Part shown: positions 1-5,348 of the stretch, piece by piece
Layout: each line of letters begins with the position of its first letter
Position numbering within the stretch: the stretch's first letter is position 1
Origin: Microbacteriaceae bacterium
GTDB taxonomy: Bacteria; Actinomycetota; Actinomycetes; Actinomycetales; Microbacteriaceae
Length of the DNA: 5,348 nucleotides
Assembly: GCA_009925875.1 (NCBI GenBank)
Contig: RFQD01000099.1
Coordinates: forward strand, 1-5,348
Direction of reading: 5' to 3'
The notes under the pieces: generated by a model
What the model was told of the DNA's origin: nothing
What the model saw: the letters and a program-made list of their open reading frames with translations, nothing else
Databases searched by the model: none
Position numbers and translations under genes: made by a program

Positions 1-164
1 CGCTCGGACAGCCCTCCCGCTGAAATTCGTCGGCCTCACGGACGTCGAACGACAACGGTTAATGCTACCCGACGAGGTTCCCCCTCACCCTGCCATGCGA
101 ATCTGGCAAGGTTCTGTGCGCGACACTGCGACAGGCGCCGCGCGGCGAATAGCCGAATGAAGGA
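1..164. other. Left-edge stretch with no supported gene
   Basis: This region lies downstream of the HAD hydrolase stop. I see no tRNA, no convincing coding frame and no clear intrinsic terminator. A 12-bp perfect palindrome (CGCCGCGCGGCG) sits at 136-147, but it leaves almost no loop and is not followed by a T-run, so it is a poor terminator. On the minus strand a TTG at 55-53 opens a frame that runs off the left edge with GC-rich third positions. It begins M-S-F-D-V-R-E-A-D-E-F, and a TAGCAT box ends 6 bases before it. That could be the first 18 codons of a further minus-strand gene, but the piece is too short to judge. A plus-strand frame open from the left edge to a TGA at 158-160 is equally undecided. 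Confidence 0.4.
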
Positions 165-989
165 CTAACTGAAAGAAGACAGGACCGACACAACGCCGTT
201 TTCTTCGACGGAGGGGCACAACTCGTTGGCCACCGTTGCCACCTCGAGCGGCGCCTGCCCCATGGCCACTCCGCGACCCATGGCAGCCGCCCACTCGAGC
301 ATTTCGACGTCATTCTTGCCATCGCCGACCGCGGCAACGTGCGAACGCGGAATTCCCAGTTTCTCGCGAATCCGCTCCAGTCCCGTCGCCTTGTTCACTC
401 CGTCGGGAGCGATGTCGAGCCAGCCGGTATAGCCAACGGAATAGCTGACGCTGTGCAACCCCATCTTGTTGACCATGTCGAGAAACTGGTCCATGCCCGA
501 GTCATGTTCGGGAGAAATCACCACGACACGCGTTGCCTCGATGAAGAGCAAATCGTTAAATGGCACCTTGTGGCTGCGGGGCGCATTGGCGTAGCCCGGG
601 AAGGGCTCCGTGTAGTAATAGTCGCCGTGCTCGTCTTCGACGGCGTACTTTCCCTCGGGAAGATAGGGCTGAATCGTGCTCAGCACGGTCGCCGGACTGA
701 ACGTCTCCACCCACTCATACGCGTATCCACTGGGTTCCATCGGGTCTCGCCGCAAAACGGTTGCGCCGTTCGTGCACACGATGTACTCCGGGTTGATGCC
801 CAGTTGATTGAGAATGGGGAACGTGTCGGCGACCGAACGCCCCGTCGCCAGCGTGACCTCGTGACCGAGATCAGCCACGCGCCGAATCTCCTGTTTGACG
901 GCCGCGTCGACGTCGCCGCGTCGGGAGACGATGGTGCCGTCGATATCCAACGCGATAAGCCAGCGATACAGAGGGTCAAACTCAACCAT
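165..989 (-). CDS. Cof-type HAD-IIB family sugar-phosphate/nucleotide phosphatase-like hydrolase
   Basis: This is a 274-residue cytosolic hydrolase of the haloacid dehalogenase superfamily, Cof/HAD-IIB type. The family removes phosphate from small phosphorylated metabolites through an aspartyl-phosphate intermediate with Mg2+. All four core motifs are visible. Motif I is DIDGT, with nucleophile D15 and acid/base D17. Motif II is LATGRS, with T49. Motif III is the lysine K200 in VNKATGL. Motif IV is GDGKND at about 222-227. The middle part (about 85-190) is the C2-type cap that sets substrate choice. The substrate cannot be read from sequence. An in-frame extension upstream to 1358 exists, but it overlaps serS in another frame. 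The ATG at 989-987 overlaps the serS stop by one base (TAATG) and puts motif I at the usual distance from the N terminus. I see no strong Shine-Dalgarno sequence, so translation is probably coupled to serS. Confidence 0.93.
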   Translation of the reverse strand: MVEFDPLYRWLIALDIDGTIVSRRGDVDAAVKQEIRRVADLGHEVTLATGRSVADTFPILNQLGINPEYIVCTNGATVLRRDPMEPSGYAYEWVETFSPATVLSTIQPYLPEGKYAVEDEHGDYYYTEPFPGYANAPRSHKVPFNDLLFIEATRVVVISPEHDSGMDQFLDMVNKMGLHSVSYSVGYTGWLDIAPDGVNKATGLERIREKLGIPRSHVAAVGDGKNDVEMLEWAAAMGRGVAMGQAPLEVATVANELCPSVEENGVVSVLSSFS

Positions 990-2257
990 TAGGAACCAAT
1001 CGGGGTAAGAACGTCGAGGCCGCCCACGAAGGGACGGAGTGCGGGAGGAACAACGACGGAGCCGTCGGCTTGTTGGTGGGTTTCGAGGAGTGCGACCAGC
1101 CACCGCGTCGTCGCGAGTGTGCCGTTGAGGGTGGCGACGGGCTCGGTTTTGCCCGACTCCGTGCGGAAGCGCGTCTGGAGTCGGCGAGCCTGAAACGTCG
1201 TGCAGTTTGAGGTTGACGTGAGCTCGCGAAAAGCGCCCTGGGTGGGAATCCACGCTTCGATATCGAACTTGCGCGCAGCCGACGAACCGAGATCGCCGGC
1301 GGCAACATCGATCACCCGATAGGCAAGCCCCAACTTCTGCAGCATGGCCTCCTGCCACGCGACGAGTCGTTCGTGTTCGGCTTCGGCCTCACTCGGATGC
1401 GCATACACAAACATTTCGAGCTTGTTGAACTGGTGAACACGGATGATGCCTCGCGTGTCTTTGCCGCTTGACCCTGCCTCGCGTCGGTAGCACGTTGACC
1501 AGCCAGCGTACCGCACGGGTCCACCACTCACGTCAATAATCTCGTCAGCGTGATACCCGGCGAGCGCAACCTCACTGGTCCCCGTGAGGTACAGGTCGTC
1601 GGCGGGCAGGTAGTAAATCTCATCCGCATGAGCGCCGAGAAAGCCGGTGCCATTCATGATTTCGGGGCGCACCAACGTGGGTGTAATCAACGGCGTGAAG
1701 CCAGCGTGTATCGCCTGCTCGAGCGCCATGTTCATGAGGCCGAGCTCGAGTCGTGCGCCCACACCTTTCAAGAAGTAGAAGCGCGCACCAGAAACTTTGG
1801 CGCCGCGCACCGTGTCAATGGCGTCGAGTGACTCACCGAGCTCGACATGGTCGCGGGGCTCGAAATCAAACACTGCCGGCGAACCGTGCGTGCGCAGCGT
1901 GGCAAAATTTTCTTCGCCACCGGCGGGCACCCCGTCGATGACGATGTTGCCGAGTCGGGAAACGGCCGCGTTATACGCCTCATCGGCGTCCGTCGCGGCG
2001 GCGTTCGCCTCCTTGACCTGCTGAGCGAGGTGAGCAACCTCCGCCAGCAACGCCTTTTTTTCATCCCCGTGCGCTTGCCCCACTTTTTTGCTGAACGCGT
2101 TCTGTTCGGCACGGAGAGTCTCGAAATGAGTCAGCGCCGCACGTCGAGAAACGTCCGCCTCGGTCGCCGCATCGACAAGGGATACATCGTCTCCGCGAGC
2201 GACCTGCGAACGACGAACAACGTCGGGGTTCTCGCGAAGAAGCACGGGGTCAATCAC
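989..2257 (-). CDS. serS: Serine--tRNA ligase (seryl-tRNA synthetase)
   Basis: This 422-residue class II aminoacyl-tRNA synthetase charges tRNA-Ser with serine (and tRNA-Sec where present) in the cytosol, and acts as a homodimer. The N-terminal arm at about 30-100 is rich in charged residues, Ala and Leu. It is the long antiparallel coiled coil that grips the long variable arm of tRNA-Ser. The catalytic core has the serine-pocket motif TSE at 227-229, motif 2 at about 258-277 ([14 protein letters not shown] followed by RVHQF), the TSTSNC segment, and motif 3 at about 379-385 (GTLATTR), with a conserved HQQADGS stretch just after it. Length matches the family (about 420-430). I chose the GTG at 2257-2255 because it gives the standard N terminus [10 protein letters not shown]. 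An upstream start at 2323 would lie inside pheA and add 22 non-conserved residues. The start is 22 bp after the pheA stop and has only a weak purine-rich site, so co-transcription with pheA is likely. Confidence 0.97.
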   Translation of the reverse strand: MIDPVLLRENPDVVRRSQVARGDDVSLVDAATEADVSRRAALTHFETLRAEQNAFSKKVGQAHGDEKKALLAEVAHLAQQVKEANAAATDADEAYNAAVSRLGNIVIDGVPAGGEENFATLRTHGSPAVFDFEPRDHVELGESLDAIDTVRGAKVSGARFYFLKGVGARLELGLMNMALEQAIHAGFTPLITPTLVRPEIMNGTGFLGAHADEIYYLPADDLYLTGTSEVALAGYHADEIIDVSGGPVRYAGWSTCYRREAGSSGKDTRGIIRVHQFNKLEMFVYAHPSEAEAEHERLVAWQEAMLQKLGLAYRVIDVAAGDLGSSAARKFDIEAWIPTQGAFRELTSTSNCTTFQARRLQTRFRTESGKTEPVATLNGTLATTRWLVALLETHQQADGSVVVPPALRPFVGGLDVLTPIGS

Positions 2258-2279
2258 GAAGGTCAGTCTACCGAGGCTG

Positions 2280-3200
2280 TCACGACCCCAAGATTCGCTC
2301 GAGCCACGCGCGGGCATCCACAAACACCTGGTCGGCGTAGCGTTCTTCGTGCACGATGGGCGCGCGATCCGCGCGAGGGTAGGAGCCCAAGAAGATCACC
2401 TTGGGACTGAAGCGGCGCAAGCCGAGCAGGGCGTCGGACATGCGCTCGTCACGCGCGTGTCCATCCGCGTCGATGACGAATCGGTACCGACCGAACTCGT
2501 CACCGACGGGTCGTGATTGGATGAGGCTCAGGTTCACGCCGCGGGTGGCGAACTGCTCGAGCATTTCGAGAAGCGCGCCGGAGCGATCATCCGGAAGTTC
2601 GATAATCAGCGTCGTCTTGTCGTGACCGGTGGGTTCGGGTAATTGGGTGGTCTGACTCACGAGCACGAATCGGGTTTGCGCGTTGGGGTTGTCACCCACA
2701 TTTTCCGCGAGCACCTCGACGTCGTAATGCGACGAGATGCCGGGTGGCGCAATAGCCGCATCGGCGATCGAGGACGAGAGTAACTCGGCAGCGGCAGCCA
2801 CATTGCTCGGGCTCGGAATGTGTCCGTGATGCGGTACCGCGTTCTCGAGCCACGCACGACACTGCGCGTAGGCAACCGGATGCGCGTTGACAATCGTGAC
2901 ATCGGAAAGTTTCGTGCCGGGGCGAGCAACCACGTCGAATCGAACTGGGACGAGGTATTCGCCAATGATGCGCAGGTCGGGAATTTTTGCGAGCGCATCT
3001 TGGGTCGCCGTCACGCCGCCGTCGACGGAATTCTCAATCGCAATCATCGCTGCGACGGAGCGACCCGTCACAACGTCGTCCAGGGCTTCGCCCACATTGT
3101 TTACCGCACGCCATTCGTGACCGGCCGCCTGCGGAACCTGCGCCAGGGCAGCCTCGGTGAACGTGCCCGGGGGACCAAGGTAACTAAACGAAAGAGACAT
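2280..3200 (-). CDS. pheA: Prephenate dehydratase (monofunctional, with ACT domain)
   Basis: This 306-residue enzyme converts prephenate to phenylpyruvate, the step before transamination to L-phenylalanine. There is no chorismate mutase domain, as is usual in Actinobacteria, where that activity is a separate protein. The periplasmic-binding-protein-like catalytic region covers about 1-182. It starts with [13 protein letters not shown] (7-19), has IENSVDGG (55-62) and ends with the catalytic TRF motif at 176-178. A C-terminal ACT domain follows at about 196-275, with the GALLEML segment (208-214) that corresponds to the GALV element of the phenylalanine effector site. The second effector element, normally ESRP, reads Q-S-R-P here (Q228), which may alter feedback inhibition. 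The ATG at 3200-3198 gives the conserved family N terminus. An AGGGA directly abuts the ATG, too close to act as a normal ribosome site, so the message may be leaderless. It is the first gene of the pheA-serS-HAD unit. Confidence 0.96.
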   Translation of the reverse strand: MSLSFSYLGPPGTFTEAALAQVPQAAGHEWRAVNNVGEALDDVVTGRSVAAMIAIENSVDGGVTATQDALAKIPDLRIIGEYLVPVRFDVVARPGTKLSDVTIVNAHPVAYAQCRAWLENAVPHHGHIPSPSNVAAAAELLSSSIADAAIAPPGISSHYDVEVLAENVGDNPNAQTRFVLVSQTTQLPEPTGHDKTTLIIELPDDRSGALLEMLEQFATRGVNLSLIQSRPVGDEFGRYRFVIDADGHARDERMSDALLGLRRFSPKVIFLGSYPRADRAPIVHEERYADQVFVDARAWLERILGS

Positions 3201-3236
3201 TCCCTAGAGACTACCGGCGGTGGCAAACTGTCGGGC
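3201..3236. promoter_or_regulatory. Divergent promoter spacer between pheA and pgm
   Basis: Only 36 bp separate the pheA ATG (minus strand) from the pgm ATG (plus strand), so the promoters of both must lie here or reach into the opposite gene. On the minus strand TAGTCT (3213-3208) fits the actinobacterial -10 form TANNNT and ends 7 bases before the pheA ATG, which is the spacing of a leaderless transcript. A weak -35-like CCGACA lies at 3234-3229 with a 15-bp gap. On the plus strand CAAACT (3224-3229) also ends 7 bases before the pgm ATG, but it matches the -10 consensus poorly. Neither gene has a well-spaced Shine-Dalgarno sequence. There is no room for a leader peptide or riboswitch. The location is firm; the exact boxes are inference. 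Confidence 0.45.
3208..3213 (-). promoter_or_regulatory. Candidate -10 box for leaderless pheA transcription
   Basis: TAGTCT on the minus strand matches TANNNT, and its last base is 7 bases upstream of the pheA ATG. This would place transcription start at or beside the A of the start codon. Leaderless messages are common in Actinobacteria, and the lack of a usable ribosome site agrees with this. The -35 is weak and no transcript data are available. Confidence 0.35.
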
Positions 3237-4730
3237 ATGACAAATCGAGCGGGGCTGCCCGCGTCACCGACGGACTTGGTTGATGTGAGCGCTCTCGTGG
3301 CGGCCTATTACAGCGAGATCCCGAACGTCTCCCGCGCCGAGGAACGGGTCGCCTTCGGCACATCCGGTCACCGCGGGTCGTCGCTCCATCGAAGTTTCAC
3401 GGAAACGCACATCCTGGCCATCACTCAGGCCATTTGCGAGTACCGCGCACAGCAGGGAATCACGGGGCCTCTGTTCATCGGGGCAGATACGCACGCCCTC
3501 TCCCGGCCGGCTCAGACGACGGCCCTCGAGGTCTTGGTGGCCAACGGTGTCGACGTCGTGATGGATGCGCGCGACGGCTTCACGCCCACTGGCGGACCGG
3601 CGGATTCCGATGCCACGAACGCGATTGCCGAGCGGGCAAACGAGATCATCGCGGGTGGACTGAACGATGTGCGCCGCACCGACCCCGAGGGACTGGTGGG
3701 CACATATGACTTTTTGGCCGAGTACGTCTCCGACCTGCGCAACGTTGTCGACATGGAGGCGATTGCGCGCGCGGGAGTGCGAATCGGCGCGGACCCGATG
3801 GGTGGGGCATCCGTTGCGTATTGGGGCGAAATCGGCCGCATCTACGGGCTCGACCTCACGGTCGTGAATCCGGACGTGGACCCCACGTGGGGATTCATGA
3901 CCCTCGATTGGGATGGCAAGATTCGCATGGATCCGTCGAGTCCGAACGCCATGGCGTCCCTGATTCGCAGGCGTCACGATTTTGACCTCCTCACGGGCAA
4001 CGATGCCGATGCTGACCGACACGGCATCGTGACGCCCGATGCCGGACTGATGAACCCGAACCACTTCTTGGCCGTGGCCATTGACTATCTCTACACACAT
4101 CGTCCCGAGTGGCCTGCGGATGCGCGCGTGGGCAAAACAATGGTGTCGTCGAGCATGATCAACCACGTGGTAACTGCGCTGGGTCGTCAACTGTGGGAAG
4201 TGCCCGTGGGATTCAAGTGGTTTGTGCCGGGTCTCGTGGACGGGTCGGTGGGTTTCGGCGGTGAAGAGAGTGCGGGGGCATCCTTTTTGCGCTTCGACGG
4301 GTCGGTGTGGACGACCGACAAAGACGGAATTCTGCTCTGCCTGCTGGCCGCTGAGATTCTCAGTGTGACGGGCGCCACGCCGTCGGAGCGCTATCGCGAT
4401 TTGGTCGAGCGGTACGGCAACCCGTCATACGAGCGGGTGGATGCTCCCGCCACACGCGAACAAAAGGCCAAGCTCGGCAAGCTCGACGCGTCGTCTATCG
4501 CCGCAACCGAACTCGCCGGTGACCCGATCACCGCCACGCTGACACACGCGCCGGGCAACGGCGCTGCGTTCGGCGGCCTCAAGGTGCAGACCGAGTTCGC
4601 GTGGTTTGCGGCGCGCCCGTCGGGCACCGAGGACGTCTACAAGATCTATGCGGAGTCGTTTCGCTCGCCGGAACACCTGAAGTTGGTGCAGGCGGAGGCC
4701 AAGCGCATCGTGGATGCGGCCCTGGGCTGA
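3237..4730 (+). CDS. pgm: Phosphoglucomutase (alpha-D-glucose phosphate-specific) lacking the catalytic phosphoserine loop
   Basis: This 497-residue protein belongs to the alpha-D-phosphohexomutase superfamily. Pgm interconverts glucose 1-phosphate and glucose 6-phosphate, linking glycolysis to glycogen, UDP-glucose and cell-envelope sugars. The start at 3237 gives M-T-N-R-A-G, matching the NRAG start known from E. coli Pgm. An upstream extension to 2820 runs through pheA and is not used. Present motifs are TSGHRGS (42-48), the Mg2+ loop D256-A-D-A-D260-R, the sugar-binding loop GEESAG (342-347) and the phosphate-binding loop [10 protein letters not shown] (460-469). Between T118 of GFTPT and G119 of GGPAD, the family normally has about 41 more residues. 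They comprise a helix, a strand, the TPSHNP loop with the phosphorylated serine (Ser146 in E. coli) and a GGIKYNPP-like stretch. They are absent here with the frame kept. The length is about 49 short of the 546 residues of E. coli Pgm, mostly through this gap. Identity is certain; activity is doubtful. The gene is divergent from pheA and convergent with the carboxypeptidase gene. Confidence 0.92.
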   Translation: MTNRAGLPASPTDLVDVSALVAAYYSEIPNVSRAEERVAFGTSGHRGSSLHRSFTETHILAITQAICEYRAQQGITGPLFIGADTHALSRPAQTTALEVLVANGVDVVMDARDGFTPTGGPADSDATNAIAERANEIIAGGLNDVRRTDPEGLVGTYDFLAEYVSDLRNVVDMEAIARAGVRIGADPMGGASVAYWGEIGRIYGLDLTVVNPDVDPTWGFMTLDWDGKIRMDPSSPNAMASLIRRRHDFDLLTGNDADADRHGIVTPDAGLMNPNHFLAVAIDYLYTHRPEWPADARVGKTMVSSSMINHVVTALGRQLWEVPVGFKWFVPGLVDGSVGFGGEESAGASFLRFDGSVWTTDKDGILLCLLAAEILSVTGATPSERYRDLVERYGNPSYERVDAPATREQKAKLGKLDASSIAATELAGDPITATLTHAPGNGAAFGGLKVQTEFAWFAARPSGTEDVYKIYAESFRSPEHLKLVQAEAKRIVDAALG

Positions 4731-4756
4731 CCGCGCGCAGGCTTCTAGCCCTGGTC
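4729..4756. terminator. Possible weak bidirectional hairpin between convergent genes
   Basis: The 14-bp gap between the two stop codons and its flanks can fold imperfectly. GAC (4729-4731) faces GTC (4754-4756), and CAGG (4738-4741) faces CCTG (4750-4753), around a short loop and an unpaired GC-rich segment. It spans the ends of both convergent genes, which is where a shared terminator would be expected. It lacks a T-run on either side and has an internal loop, so it is only a candidate. Confidence 0.22.
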
Positions 4757-5348
4757 GGGGTAACGGGGCGCGGGCTCCAACCCGAAGAAGTCCTCGAGCG
4801 TCGCGGTGCCCGTGTTGTGCATTTCGGCGGCCAAATCGGGACCCACATAGCGGTAGTGCCACGGTTCAAACTCGTATCCGGTGGTGTCGATGTAGCCGTC
4901 GGGGTAACGCAAAATGAAACCGTATTTCCACGCATTCGCCGCTAGCCATTGTCCGGCTTGCATGTCGGCAAAGCAGGCCTGAACGGCGCATTCGCCCGAA
5001 ATGTCGCCGATATCGGCGGCCAGTCCGGTCTGATGTTCGCTGTAACCCGGTCGCGCGGTGAGGGTGTCGTCGCCCGCGTAAATACTCGCCTGGGTGTCGT
5101 AACTGCGGTACACGCTTTGTAACTTCATCTCGCCGCCTGTCTCGGCCGTGTAGGCAGCAAACATGAGCGTGATCGCGTCCGCCGCTTCCGTGCGCAGAGT
5201 CGGGGCGAATGCGAACGGCACGGGAGCATCACTCAGCGGACTCGGGACATACGTGGGGTCGGCAAGCGGCCGATGCTTATTCACGACAACCCACAAACTC
5301 GAGGGGTCGTCAATGGAGAGGGCCTGCTTATTGAAGCCAACCGGCGTC
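4745..5348 (-). CDS. D-alanyl-D-alanine carboxypeptidase, M15B/VanY family (5' end off the window)
   Basis: The last 200 residues of a zinc D,D-carboxypeptidase are visible. The family trims the terminal D-Ala from peptidoglycan stem peptides outside the membrane. The frame stays open to the right edge. The TTG at 5296 is not the true start, because in-frame upstream codons read F-N-K-Q-A-L-S-I-D-D-P, a typical lead-in to the WVVVNKHRPL segment of these proteins. Counting from the visible end, YRSY at 80-83 carries the substrate-binding arginine. SEHQTGLAAD at 103-112 supplies zinc ligands H105 and D112. EPWHYRYVG at 161-169 supplies catalytic E161 and zinc ligand H164. Two close cysteines (C120, C125) fit a disulfide in an exported protein. 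A signal peptide or lipobox would lie beyond the edge and cannot be seen. Nothing around it suggests a vancomycin-resistance cluster, so a housekeeping wall role is more likely. Confidence 0.93.
   Translation of the reverse strand, partial: TPVGFNKQALSIDDPSSLWVVVNKHRPLADPTYVPSPLSDAPVPFAFAPTLRTEAADAITLMFAAYTAETGGEMKLQSVYRSYDTQASIYAGDDTLTARPGYSEHQTGLAADIGDISGECAVQACFADMQAGQWLAANAWKYGFILRYPDGYIDTTGYEFEPWHYRYVGPDLAAEMHNTGTATLEDFFGLEPAPRYPDQG

Noticed and set aside
136..147. Palindrome CGCCGCGCGGCG as a terminator of the operon
   Set aside because: At best it gives a four-pair stem with a four-base loop and no T-run. It may be chance in GC-rich DNA.
150..185. Sequence resembling part of a tRNA-Ser D-arm and anticodon region
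   Set aside because: No acceptor stem, T-loop consensus or anticodon stem pairing can be formed around it.
339..992. 217-residue plus-strand open frame opposite the HAD hydrolase
   Set aside because: It is antisense to a clearly conserved gene, has no recognisable domain, and is the type of shadow frame expected in GC-rich DNA.
990..1358. In-frame N-terminal extension of the HAD hydrolase on the minus strand
   Set aside because: It lies wholly inside serS in a different frame, is Arg/Ser/Pro-rich without family similarity, and the ATG at 989 already gives the correct N terminus.
2258..2323. Longer serS reading frame beginning at 2323
   Set aside because: The extra 22 residues overlap the end of pheA and are not part of the conserved SerRS N terminus. 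The GTG at 2257 gives the standard M-I-D-P-V-L-L-R start.
2820..3236. Long plus-strand extension of pgm through pheA
   Set aside because: It is antisense to conserved pheA codons and shows no family similarity. NRAG at the proposed ATG matches the known Pgm start.
3264..4190. 308-residue minus-strand open frame opposite pgm
   Set aside because: It is rich in His, Arg and Val without any motif, and mirrors pgm codons. I consider it a shadow frame.
4745..5348. Reading the VanY-type gene as part of a vancomycin-resistance cluster
   Set aside because: No VanA/VanH/VanX or VanRS-like gene is visible, and M15B carboxypeptidases are common housekeeping proteins in Actinobacteria.

Overview
The window looks like a piece of an actinobacterial chromosome. 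It is GC-rich, has GTG and leaderless-looking starts, and carries a monofunctional prephenate dehydratase next to a seryl-tRNA synthetase with a bacterial-type N-terminal arm. The protein sequences and the order pgm / pheA-serS-HAD hydrolase recall Microbacteriaceae and relatives. That placement rests on recognising the proteins, not on a search.

Layout from left to right. Positions 1-164 hold no confident gene. Positions 165-3200 hold three genes on the minus strand, transcribed in the order pheA, serS, HAD hydrolase. pheA and serS are 22 bp apart. serS and the HAD gene share one base (TAATG), so the three probably form one operon. A 36-bp divergent spacer (3201-3236) separates pheA from pgm, which runs on the plus strand from 3237 to 4730. 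After a 14-bp convergent gap, a VanY-type D,D-carboxypeptidase gene runs on the minus strand from 5348 to 4745. Its 5' end lies beyond the right edge.

The genes are housekeeping functions: the last steps of phenylalanine synthesis, charging of tRNA-Ser, a small-molecule phosphatase, interconversion of glucose 1- and 6-phosphate, and cell-wall peptide trimming. They do not form one pathway, and I see no mobile element, CRISPR array, RNA gene or defence system.

The one striking anomaly is in pgm. The reading frame is intact and the protein is well conserved, except that about 41 residues are missing in frame between residues 118 and 119. The missing part includes the catalytic phosphoserine loop (TPSHNP in the family) and the following substrate-proximal stretch. 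The metal-binding, sugar-binding and phosphate-binding loops are all present. This is either a real active-site deletion producing a pseudoenzyme or a dead allele, or a local assembly error.
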